Assembly: GCA_020349025.1 (NCBI GenBank)
Contig: CP070763.1
Coordinates: 3,201,572-3,241,880, forward strand
Source: Candidatus Latescibacterota bacterium
GTDB lineage: Bacteria > Krumholzibacteriota > Krumholzibacteriia > G020349025
Direction: 5' to 3'
DNA length: 40,309 bases
The notes under the pieces were generated by a model that saw only the letters and a program-made list of their open reading frames with translations, was not told the DNA's origin and ran no database searches. Below, one piece after another: positions 20,330 to 28,706 of the stretch (position 1 is the stretch's first letter; every line of letters begins with the position of its first letter). Made by a program: the position numbers and the translations under genes.

Positions 20330-22885
20330 TCAACGGATCACGAGGAGCTTCGTCGTCGCTGCTTCGCCGCCCCATTCCAGACGCGCGAAGTATACGCCTG
20401 CGGGCGCGAGCCTCCCCGCATGATCCATACCATCCCACAAGAAGCGACCACTTTGTGCTGGCAGCGGCGCGCCTTGCAGCGTGCGCACCAGTCGACCACG
20501 CGCATCGAAGAGACGTAGACGTGTCGATTGTGCCGGTTCGCTCCTTGCTGCGACGATGCGGAAGGCGACGCGCGCAGGGAATTGGACCGGGTTGGGCTCC
20601 GCGACCACCTGGACGCTTCGTTGTCTGCTCGCTTCGTCGCCCGCGCCTTGCACCTGGACGCGCACGATGCTCCATCCAGCAGCAGCAATCGAGTCGTTGC
20701 TCACGAAACGAAAACGCACGCGGGCGCTGCCGGAACGCGCCCCCAAGTCGAAGAGATCCCAGCGCCGCATGCCTTCTCCGGCGAAGACCCCCTGCTCCGC
20801 CAGGTAGGGCACGCTCTCCGGGAACAGGCGGCGTGGGTATCCGCCGCGTGGCTCGAGTGGCTCCCAGGTGCCGCCGTGCATCGCAATCTCGACGCGCCCG
20901 CCGTCGTGCGACCACCCCGCGTCGAAGTCCTCGATCGACCAGTTGTGAAGGAGATGGAGCTCGCTCTGCGGCTCCAGATTGAACGCGGGTGAAACGAGCA
21001 CGACATCGACGTCGTTCGGATAGCGTGACCCGCGCGCGCTGCGCCACACCTGTGAAAGCTCGGCAACGCGTGGCTCCAGGCTCCAACCGGCATCGCCGCG
21101 CAGCGTCTCGACGCTCCAGGCACCGACGGGAGCGCCGCAATCTCGCGTCATGCTCGAAGTCGCGGCCTCGAAGCAGGCGTTGAAACCGCCGCGCTCCCCC
21201 AGCGCGACCTGCCGGTGCAGCTCCTGCCCGTAGCCATCCTGCGCGACGACATCCGCGTGCAGATCGAGTGCGTGTGGATCGCCCAGATCGGGTGACGGAC
21301 GCAGGAAAAAGCTGGCGCCCGCCGATTCCCCCTTCCCGAGCCCCGGGAAGGATGCGCGCGCGACGCTCCAGGTTGCGCCTCCTGACGGCTCGCTACGCCA
21401 CTCGACATCGAACGCAACGCTCGCGAGGCCGCGATTCTCGATCACCACCACCAGCTCAAGCTCCTCACCCGCCTCCGGAAAGCCGTCGCCATCGCCGTCG
21501 GCCTCACGCAGCGCGTGCTGTTGCAGGCGCAGATCAGGACGTGACTCGATCTGCAGATTGAACCTCATGGCCGCGGCGGGGTCGCTGATCGCAGAGATCT
21601 CGACCTGCGTCTCGCTGCCATCGGAGGCACGTGTGCTTGGGCTCGTGTTCGCATCGATGCGACAGCACTCGGCACCCGTGCCCGGATAGGGATCGCCCGA
21701 GTCGCCGCCGTTGCGGAAAGACTGCAGATCGGCGCGGCCGTCCGCCTGCAGAAGTCGAACCCGCAAGTGATCCGGATCGTCGTTGCTGGCGCGTGAGCGA
21801 TCGACGTGATACACGAGCATGCCGCCGCCCGGAAGCAACGCGTCGAGTCCCGTCGCAGACGGGCGCCGGTTCTCGATGACGAAGTACTGCGTGCCGATGC
21901 GCCCCTGCGTCCACACCTGGTAGACGTGGCCCGCCGAAGCGGCGCCGGCTGTCAGCGGGAGGGCGTCCGCGTTCCGGGTCGGGATGATTGGATCGACGAA
22001 ACCGAGCTCGATCTTGCTCGGAGCGTCGAGGTCGCCCGGTTGATGGCCGTCGCCGAGCCACGCCCCCGACGCCATGAGGCTCCAGTCGCCAAGACCGCCG
22101 GAAGCGCTCCGCGTGCCGCGAATTCGATCGTAGAGATCGGGGAGGCCCAGCAAGTGGCCGTACTCGTGGGCCCGCACTCCGAGCGGTGAGCTCTCGGAGA
22201 TCGTGGCGTAGTTCCACACCAGAGGGCCGTCGGCGGTGCGAACCGGTGCTTCCGTGAACCAGGAGTGCGAGAGGATGTCGCCCGGCTGCCCCGAGATCTC
22301 CGCACCGGCGCCCGCGTGCACCACGAGAAGCGCATCGACCTGACCGTCGTCGTCGCCGCTCGAAGGGATACCGTCCGGGCCATCGTCGTCGAACTGAGAA
22401 AAGTCGATGATGCCGTCAGCCGCGCGCACGGCGTCTTCCACCATGCGACGTGCGTTGCGTGGGTAGGCGCCGCCGATCCCGCGGCGTCCGTCGGCGTAGT
22501 ACGCGAGGTGCTCCGGCAGTCGCACCCAGGTGCTGACGAACCCGGCCGGGACGTAGCGTCCGTTGGATGAGCGCGCATAGTAGTCGCGCACGCTTTCGCT
22601 CTCACCGAAGATCCGTTGCTCGAGCTCGGCGCGCGTGAGGTTCCCCGCATGGGGCTCGTCGGCGAAGTCGACCAGAAGAACGACCGCATTCACCGGGAGG
22701 CGGGCGCGGCGCGCTGCCGGGCGGTCGAGTCCCGCCTCGAGGGCGCTCTGCAAATCGCCGAGAGGCGGGCTCTTACGCACCTGCGGGTGCAACGGCACGG
22801 AGCCCGCCGGCGGTGCGAGCGCCATGAGCGCGGCCACCGTGAAGCACGGGGCCCAAGGCAGGATGGGAGCGGTTCTGCGGCGCAT
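20330..22885 (-). CDS. Secreted M6-family metalloprotease with FlgD/T9SS-like C-terminal module
   Basis: 851 residues. Signal peptide, then an M6 (immune inhibitor A-like) peptidase domain: VVLLVDFADEP near 70, SVRDYYARSSNG, and the zinc motif HEYGH at 240-244 followed by LLGLPDLYD. The middle (about 440-750) holds beta-rich domains (CARDB/MAM-like). The last about 90 residues (VAEPNPVQFP, LRLFDARGRLVRTL, PAGVYFARLEW, TTKLLVIR) form the FlgD-Ig/T9SS type A-like C-terminal module common on secreted proteins of FCB and related phyla. GGAGGAC precedes ATG 22885. It leads the seven-gene cluster running to 12550 and may process surface proteins or scavenge extracellular protein (inference). Confidence 0.9.
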   Translation of the reverse strand: MRRRTAPILPWAPCFTVAALMALAPPAGSVPLHPQVRKSPPLGDLQSALEAGLDRPAARRARLPVNAVVLLVDFADEPHAGNLTRAELEQRIFGESESVRDYYARSSNGRYVPAGFVSTWVRLPEHLAYYADGRRGIGGAYPRNARRMVEDAVRAADGIIDFSQFDDDGPDGIPSSGDDDGQVDALLVVHAGAGAEISGQPGDILSHSWFTEAPVRTADGPLVWNYATISESSPLGVRAHEYGHLLGLPDLYDRIRGTRSASGGLGDWSLMASGAWLGDGHQPGDLDAPSKIELGFVDPIIPTRNADALPLTAGAASAGHVYQVWTQGRIGTQYFVIENRRPSATGLDALLPGGGMLVYHVDRSRASNDDPDHLRVRLLQADGRADLQSFRNGGDSGDPYPGTGAECCRIDANTSPSTRASDGSETQVEISAISDPAAAMRFNLQIESRPDLRLQQHALREADGDGDGFPEAGEELELVVVIENRGLASVAFDVEWRSEPSGGATWSVARASFPGLGKGESAGASFFLRPSPDLGDPHALDLHADVVAQDGYGQELHRQVALGERGGFNACFEAATSSMTRDCGAPVGAWSVETLRGDAGWSLEPRVAELSQVWRSARGSRYPNDVDVVLVSPAFNLEPQSELHLLHNWSIEDFDAGWSHDGGRVEIAMHGGTWEPLEPRGGYPRRLFPESVPYLAEQGVFAGEGMRRWDLFDLGARSGSARVRFRFVSNDSIAAAGWSIVRVQVQGAGDEASRQRSVQVVAEPNPVQFPARVAFRIVAARSEPAQSTRLRLFDARGRLVRTLQGAPLPAQSGRFLWDGMDHAGRLAPAGVYFARLEWGGEAATTKLLVIR

Positions 22886-22916
22886 GTCCTCCGGGCAGGG
22901 ACGACATCATCATATC

Positions 22917-22946
22917 AATGAAGGCGTCCCCGGCGCCCGAAGTCAA
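22917..22946 (-). promoter_or_regulatory. Weak candidate promoter of M6 protease cluster
   Basis: TTGACT (22946-22941), 18 bp, TTCATT (22922-22917), next to an AT-rich patch (22906-22922) unusual for this region. The -10 match is poor, so the call is tentative. Confidence 0.3.
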
Positions 22947-23037
22947 CGCTGCCCCGCTCCTCTTGCCGCTGTGGCCCCCTCCAGGGCGCTGCCCAGCGAC
23001 TCCGACGGCGCCGCTCGCACCCCGGATCGGGGCCGCC

Positions 23038-24567
23038 TCAGTGACGGAAATGGCGGCGCCCGGTGAAGAGCATCGTGATTCCGAGCCCGTCGGCGGCGCT
23101 CACGACCTCGGCGTCGCGCTTCGAGCCCCCAGGCTGCACGACCACGCCAACGCCCGCCTCGGCCAGGCGCTCGACCCCATCCGGAAAGGGAAAGAAAGCG
23201 TCCGAGGCGGCCACGCTGCCGCGCAGATCGTGCCCGGCAACCCCCGCCTTGTGGACCGCGATCTCGCAGCTGTCGACGCGGCTCATCTGCCCCGCGCCGA
23301 TTCCGAGCGTACGCCGTCCACTGCCGATGACGATCGCGTTCGAGCGCACGTGCTTGGCCACGCTCCAGAGGAAGAGGGCGTCCTCGCGCTCGTCGGGCGT
23401 CGGTTGCCTCTGCGTCACCACCTCGAGATGCGCGAGCTCGTCGAAACCGTGGTCGCGATCCTGGATCAGCGTCATTCCGTGCAGCCGGCGTTCGGTGCGC
23501 GACTGCTCCCGCGGGCACCATGTTTGACGCGGCACTTCGAGCACGCGCAGACGCTTCTTCTTTTGCTGCAGCATCTCACGCGCGACGGCTGACACCGAGG
23601 GCGCGCAGAGCACCTCGAAGAAGTGGCCGCGGAGCGCGTCGGCGACGTCGGCGTCGACGCTGCAGTTGAACGCCACCACGCCTCCGAATGCCGACACGGG
23701 GTCGCAGGCAAGTGCGGCGCTAAAGGCACCGCGCGCGGTCGAGCCGAGAGCCGCGCCACAGGCATTGTTGTGCTTGATGATCGCGCAAGCCGGGCGCTTG
23801 CCGAGGTCGTAGACGAGGTCGAGTGCCGCATCCGCGTCGACGAGGTTGTTGTAGGAGAGCGCCTCGCCGCTCGACTGCTGCAGCGCGCCGAGCCCCCAGG
23901 CTGGTTGCTCGCAGAGCGCTTCCGCGCTTTGATGGGGATTCTCGCCATAGCGGAGCGTGGTGCGCGTCGGCGCCGCCTGCGGCGTCTCGCCAGCCGCGCA
24001 GGCGAAACGGTCGGCGATGATGCGATCGTACTCCGCCACGCGCTCGAATGCGCGAGCCGCGAGGCTGCGACGCAGGTCGACGTCGAGCCCACCCTGCTGC
24101 CACGCCGCGAGAAACTCGCCGTAGTCGGAGGGGTGCGTCAAGATCACCACGCTGTCGAAGTTCTTGGCGGCGGCGCGCACGAGCGTGGGACCACCGATGT
24201 CGATCGCTTCCACCGGCAGCGTTTGCCGACGCGCCGCATCTTCGAAGGCGTAGAAGTTGACGACGACGAGGTCGATCTCGGCAAGCTCGTGTTGCTCGAG
24301 ATCGGCCCGATGCTCCGCGTTGCTCTTGTCGGCGAGGACACCCGCGAGCACACCGGGGTGCAGCGTCTTCACGCGACCGGCGAGGATCTCCGGAAACTGG
24401 GTGAGCTCTTCGATGGCGCTGACCTCGAGCCCCGCGTCACGCAGGTGGCGCGCCGTGCCACCCGAGGCGAAGAGCTGGACGTCGCGCGCCACGAGAGCAT
24501 GGGCCAGCTCGACCAGGCCGCTCTTGTCGGTGACGGAGAGGATCGCGCGTCGCAGACCCGCGTTCAT
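23038..24567 (-). CDS. purH: Bifunctional AICAR transformylase / IMP cyclohydrolase
   Basis: 509 residues; last two steps of IMP synthesis. The N-terminal IMP cyclohydrolase (MGS-like fold) has SVTDKSGLVELA, SGGTARHL and KTLHPGVLAG (67-70 for KTLH). The AICAR transformylase has LRYGENPHQ and IKHNNACG with K265-H266 as the catalytic pair. The C-terminus ends GRRHFRH, typical. ATG 24567 is fixed by the ATGA overlap with purC. Third gene of purN-purC-purH. Confidence 0.97.
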   Translation of the reverse strand: MNAGLRRAILSVTDKSGLVELAHALVARDVQLFASGGTARHLRDAGLEVSAIEELTQFPEILAGRVKTLHPGVLAGVLADKSNAEHRADLEQHELAEIDLVVVNFYAFEDAARRQTLPVEAIDIGGPTLVRAAAKNFDSVVILTHPSDYGEFLAAWQQGGLDVDLRRSLAARAFERVAEYDRIIADRFACAAGETPQAAPTRTTLRYGENPHQSAEALCEQPAWGLGALQQSSGEALSYNNLVDADAALDLVYDLGKRPACAIIKHNNACGAALGSTARGAFSAALACDPVSAFGGVVAFNCSVDADVADALRGHFFEVLCAPSVSAVAREMLQQKKKRLRVLEVPRQTWCPREQSRTERRLHGMTLIQDRDHGFDELAHLEVVTQRQPTPDEREDALFLWSVAKHVRSNAIVIGSGRRTLGIGAGQMSRVDSCEIAVHKAGVAGHDLRGSVAASDAFFPFPDGVERLAEAGVGVVVQPGGSKRDAEVVSAADGLGITMLFTGRRHFRH

Positions 24568-25460
24568 CGCGCCACCCCCGCGGGCAGCGTTTCGAGCGCC
24601 TGCGGGAAGAGCCTGCGCAACGCCTCGACGTAACGCTGCTGCGTGCGTTCCACCACTGCGGCGGGCAGTTTCGGTGGCGGTGGCGTGTGATCCCAGCCGC
24701 TCTCGTCGAGCCAATCGCGCACGAACTGCTTGTCGAAGGCGTGTTGCGAGCGTCCCACCTCGTACGATTCCGCCGGCCAGAAGCGCGACGAGTCGGGCGA
24801 CAGCACCTCGTCGATCAACGTGAGACGTCCCTCGATGAAGCCGAACTCGAACTTCGTGTCTGCGAGCACAATGCCGCGCTGGCGCGCGAAATCGGCCGCA
24901 CGCGTGTAGACCTCGAGTGAAGCGCGTTCCACCTGGTCGGCCACGCCGACTCCGACGAGCTCGACGAGTGCGGCGCGGTCGATGTTCTCGTCGTGGCCGC
25001 TCTCCGCTTTCGTCGACGGCGTAAAGATCGGTGGATCGATCTTCTGCGATTCGCGCATGCCCGCAGGGAGGCGGATGCCGCAGATGCTGCCGTTGCGCTG
25101 GTAGTCGCGCCAGCCACTCCCGGCGATGTAGCCGCGCACGATGCACTCGGCGTCGACGCGCTGCGCCTTGCGCACGAGCATGCTGCGCCCCGCGAGGGCA
25201 TCGTGGTCGCAGAACGGTGCAGGTAACTCGGCGAGGTCGGTGCTCAGCAGGTGGTTGTCGACCACGTCGGCGAGCAGACGGAACCACTCACGACTCATCT
25301 GCGTCAGCAGCACCCCCTTCCCCGGGATGGGGTCGTCGAGGATGACGTCGTACGCGGAGATGCGGTCGGTGGCGACGATCAGAAGCCGGTCTCCGAGATC
25401 GAACAGGTCTCGGACCTTGCCCGAGGAGCTCGGCTTCAATCCAAGGTCGCGGGTGCTCAT
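24564..25460 (-). CDS. purC: Phosphoribosylaminoimidazole-succinocarboxamide synthase
   Basis: 298 residues; SAICAR synthetase joining CAIR and aspartate with ATP. GKVRDLFDLGDRLLIVATDRISAYD opens the ATP-binding part; IPGKGVLLTQMS, ECIVRGYIAGSGW and LADTKFEFGF are family signatures. Length (about 300) matches the longer eukaryote-like or FCB-type PurC, not the about 240-residue E. coli form. ATG 25460 lies 8 bp after the purN stop. Confidence 0.96.
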   Translation of the reverse strand: MSTRDLGLKPSSSGKVRDLFDLGDRLLIVATDRISAYDVILDDPIPGKGVLLTQMSREWFRLLADVVDNHLLSTDLAELPAPFCDHDALAGRSMLVRKAQRVDAECIVRGYIAGSGWRDYQRNGSICGIRLPAGMRESQKIDPPIFTPSTKAESGHDENIDRAALVELVGVGVADQVERASLEVYTRAADFARQRGIVLADTKFEFGFIEGRLTLIDEVLSPDSSRFWPAESYEVGRSQHAFDKQFVRDWLDESGWDHTPPPPKLPAAVVERTQQRYVEALRRLFPQALETLPAGVAR

Positions 25461-25468
25461 CACGGCGT

Positions 25469-26119
25469 TCAGGGCTTTGCCTCCTGGATGTGCCGGCTGC
25501 GCGAAGTCTCGCGATCCGCGCCGAGGACGCGGCGGCCCTCGACACGCAACCGGCCAGCGGCCCACAAGCGCACGGCTCGAGGGTAGATCTCATGCTCATG
25601 TTCGAGAATGCGAGCGGCCAAGGTCGCCGCCGTGTCGTCGTCGCGAACCGGAACCACGGCTTGCAGGACGATCGGACCCGAATCGACTCCGGCATCTACC
25701 AGGTGCACGGTGCAGCCGCTCACCTTCGCGCCGTGCTCGAGCGCCTGGCGCTGCGCATCGAGCCCAGGAAAGCTCGGCAGCAACGACGGGTGGATGTTCA
25801 GGATGGCACCGGGGAAAGCCTCGAGGAGCGCTTCGCCGATGATGCGCATGAAGCCGGCGAGGCAGACGAGATCCACTGCGTGCGAGCGCAGGAAGGTGAC
25901 GATCTCGCTTTCCGCTTCACGCGGCAAACGCCCGCGGCGCTTGCTGGATTCGACACAGCAGGTCGGCAAGCCGAAGTCGCGCGCCCGCTGCAGTGCCACG
26001 GATTCGGGGTTGTCGGAGGCGAGACAGACGATACGGGCGCCGAGCTCCCCCGCCTCGGACGCGTTCCACAAGGCTTCGAAGTTCGAGCCGCGACCCGAAG
26101 CCAGCACGCCGACACGCAT
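25469..26119 (-). CDS. purN: Phosphoribosylglycinamide formyltransferase
   Basis: 216 residues; transfers formyl from 10-formyl-THF to GAR. MRVGVLASGRGSNFEALW is the normal family start, and the catalytic set N108, H110 (NIHPSLLPSFPG) and D146 (VDAGVDSGPI) matches E. coli N106/H108/D144. ATG 26119 is chosen for homology. An ATG at 26149 or a GTG at 26131 (closer to GGAGGC) would add 10 or 4 residues. First gene of the operon, driven by the promoter at 26197-26226. Confidence 0.95.
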   Translation of the reverse strand: MRVGVLASGRGSNFEALWNASEAGELGARIVCLASDNPESVALQRARDFGLPTCCVESSKRRGRLPREAESEIVTFLRSHAVDLVCLAGFMRIIGEALLEAFPGAILNIHPSLLPSFPGLDAQRQALEHGAKVSGCTVHLVDAGVDSGPIVLQAVVPVRDDDTAATLAARILEHEHEIYPRAVRLWAAGRLRVEGRRVLGADRETSRSRHIQEAKP

Positions 26120-26196
26120 CTCGCGTGACACGACGCCTCCTCGCTCCATGTGGAAGTTTGCGCTGCGGTTCCAGCACGTGATCTGTTGGACGGCGC

Positions 26197-26226
26197 ATTG
26201 TATGCAGTCCCGCGCACCGGCGTCAA
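26197..26226 (-). promoter_or_regulatory. Sigma70 promoter of purN-purC-purH
   Basis: TTGACG (26226-26221), 18 bp, TACAAT (26202-26197). The -35 box contains the comEC stop codon TGA. Predicted leader of about 70 bases to ATG 26119. Confidence 0.6.
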
Positions 26227-28706
26227 TTGCAGTTGGAGTCGGCAACGTAGCTCTCGAGCACGCTCGGACGGGCACCGGGGCGTTCCACCCAGAGCGTGGT
26301 GCCGCGCAGCTGCAGGCGCGCGGCACCATCCTGATCGGTACGCAGCACGTGCACGTGACGCGTCCGCAGCGCCGTCAACGTGCGCTCGGATGGGTGCCCA
26401 TAGCGATTGCGCCGTCCAACGGAAACAAGCGCCAGCTCGGCATCCGCGGCGTCGAGCAGGGGCGGCGTGGAGCTCGTGTCGCTGCCGTGATGGCCCGCCT
26501 TCAAGATCAGGAACTCCGCGCCTGCCGACTCGAGATCGCGGCGCCAGCGCGACAGCAGCGCGGCTTCTCCGTCCGCTTCCAGGTCCCCCATCGCGAGAAG
26601 ATCGGGGTAGCGTGCTCCGCGCGCCCAGACAACGAGCGAGACGGCGTTCGCACCCGATTGCGGCGAATCGCTCGCGTCCGGCCACAGCACGCGCGCAACG
26701 TAGCCAGGAGCCAAGTGGATCCGGTCGCCCGCAGCGACGCCGCGCACCGGAACGGCGGGTGCAGAGTCGAACACTTCGCGATAGGCGTTCGCGGCGAGCG
26801 AAGCACGCGCGACGTACAGCGTGTCCACCGCGACTGCACCCAGAACGGATGCCGCTCCCCCGTAGTGGTCTCGATGCGGGTGCGACAACAGCAGGCCGCA
26901 CAGTCGGCGGATCCCCAGCCGACGCAGGTGGGGCACGATGGTGCTGCTTCCCTGGTCGACCGGCCGGAGGTCCCCGGCATCGATGAGCCAGACGCGATCG
27001 CGCAGGGTGAGGAGAAGCGCATCACCCTGTCCGACGTCGAGCGCCTCGACGCGCCAGCTTGGCTGCGCCGGCTGCCGTGCATCCAGAACGAGCATGCACG
27101 CCGCCACGAGCGCCAGCGAGATCAGGGCGACGGCCGTGCGCCGGCGAATGCCGAGGCAGAGGCCCGCGCCGAGCAGCGCCGCCGCGACAACGATTGCCAG
27201 GAGAATGCTCGCGGGGTGCGTCTCGACGTAGAGACGCGGGTCGACGTGGAGCGTCGCGCGCTCCCCGATCTCGATCGCTGCGTGCAGGAGCGCCCCGGCG
27301 ACGAGCCACAGGGGGCGTCCGAGAGTGTCGGAGAGCAGTTGCAGGGGCAATCCAGCCAGAGCCAGGACGAGCGCGCTGTTGGCGAGCGGCACGAGGCACC
27401 AGTTCGCAACCGGGGCGCTCCAGGGAATTGCGCCAAAGCGCAAGAGGAGGAGTGGAAACGTGGCGCACTGCGCCGCCAGGCTGACGCCCGCACCGAGTAC
27501 GAGCCATGCGGTCGCACGTCCGCCAGGCCCCCAGCGCGCCAGGCGCCGTGTCAGATGCATGAGCGGACGGGCCCAAACGAGGATGCCGCAGGTGGCGAGC
27601 GCGGACAGCTGCAGACCGAGATCGTGTCGCCGCTCGGGGCTTTCGAGAAGGAGGAGCGAGACGGCGCCGATGAGGATCGGAAGCGGCCGCCGCATGCGGC
27701 CCAGGTAGGCGGCAACAGCACCCCACGCAGCCATGATGCCGGCGCGCACCACCGAGGGGCCACACCCTCCGAGGAGGACGTAGGCGCCGAGCGCCCCCAG
27801 AAGCAGCGCCAGCCCGCGTCGCCGCCGCGGTGGGCCGGCCCACAGAAGAACGGCACCTGCGACCAGCCCGACGTGCATGCCGCTGATCGCCAGCAGGTGC
27901 GAGATTCCCAGCGCGCGCCAGGAGGCGGCGACTTCGCGTTCGACGCCGTCGCGAACGCCCACCAGGAGCGCGGCGAGCACGCCGGCCTCGCGCGCGGCCA
28001 GGGTCGCATGCAATCGCTCCACGATCCGTGTCCGCAGCGGCTCCACCAGCTCCCGCCGCCACGCCGGGCCACGCCAGCCTGCCAGCGTCTCGACGCTCGC
28101 GGCATCGAGGACGCCGACGGCCGCGTGCGCGGCAATGTGCGTGCGTTCGTCGTAGCCGAAGAAGTTGCGCGGTCCCCGTCCCGGCCGCAGAACACCGCTC
28201 ACGCGACAGCGTCCCCCGAACGGCGGCAGCGGCGAGCGCGCCCGCAGCAGAAGGCGTCGTCCGCGCCAGTCGCCGGCCACGCTCGCGCCGGCCTCGCGTG
28301 ACAGCCGTTCGACCTGCACCCACGCGCGGGTGCTCTTTCCGCGCGTCCGCGGCCGCGAAGCAACCCACGCGTCGACCCGCACCACCTGCGGCTCGCCCCA
28401 CTCGGGCGGCATGCGTCGCGCGGGGATGGCGAAGGCGATGGCGAGAAGAACGGCCGGGAGCCACCCCCACGCCAGGCGCAGCCTGCTCTCGCGGCGCTGC
28501 AGAATGAGAACCGGGGTGACGGCCAGTGCCACCGGCCACGACGCCAGAAGCGCGGTGGCAAAGGCAGCGATCGGACGCAGGAGCAACGCGGGTTGGAGGT
28601 GACGGCGGGAGAGGCTACTGGAAGACGACGCGGTTTTTACCCTGTTCCTTGGCTCGATAGAGTGCCGCGTCGGCGTGCTTGAAGATCCCGCTGCGCGTGC
28701 GCGCAT
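26223..28706 (-). CDS. comEC: ComEC/Rec2-type DNA uptake channel
   Basis: Up to 827 residues; inner-membrane channel that takes single-stranded DNA into the cytosol. The N-terminal OB/DUF4131 region holds VRVDAWVASRPRT and GRCRVSGVLRPGRGP. The competence domain shows the hallmark LLAISGMHVGLVAG followed by many membrane helices, and the C-terminal metallo-beta-lactamase domain has DVGQGDALLL, LLSHPHRDHYGG (HxHxDH) and LKAGHHGS. The start is uncertain: ATG 28706 overlaps the GGDEF gene by 92 bp, while TTG 28586 (no clear ribosome site) would start just before the first helix. Coupling to the GGDEF gene is likely. Confidence 0.92.
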   Translation of the reverse strand: MRARAAGSSSTPTRHSIEPRNRVKTASSSSSLSRRHLQPALLLRPIAAFATALLASWPVALAVTPVLILQRRESRLRLAWGWLPAVLLAIAFAIPARRMPPEWGEPQVVRVDAWVASRPRTRGKSTRAWVQVERLSREAGASVAGDWRGRRLLLRARSPLPPFGGRCRVSGVLRPGRGPRNFFGYDERTHIAAHAAVGVLDAASVETLAGWRGPAWRRELVEPLRTRIVERLHATLAAREAGVLAALLVGVRDGVEREVAASWRALGISHLLAISGMHVGLVAGAVLLWAGPPRRRRGLALLLGALGAYVLLGGCGPSVVRAGIMAAWGAVAAYLGRMRRPLPILIGAVSLLLLESPERRHDLGLQLSALATCGILVWARPLMHLTRRLARWGPGGRATAWLVLGAGVSLAAQCATFPLLLLRFGAIPWSAPVANWCLVPLANSALVLALAGLPLQLLSDTLGRPLWLVAGALLHAAIEIGERATLHVDPRLYVETHPASILLAIVVAAALLGAGLCLGIRRRTAVALISLALVAACMLVLDARQPAQPSWRVEALDVGQGDALLLTLRDRVWLIDAGDLRPVDQGSSTIVPHLRRLGIRRLCGLLLSHPHRDHYGGAASVLGAVAVDTLYVARASLAANAYREVFDSAPAVPVRGVAAGDRIHLAPGYVARVLWPDASDSPQSGANAVSLVVWARGARYPDLLAMGDLEADGEAALLSRWRRDLESAGAEFLILKAGHHGSDTSSTPPLLDAADAELALVSVGRRNRYGHPSERTLTALRTRHVHVLRTDQDGAARLQLRGTTLWVERPGARPSVLESYVADSNCN

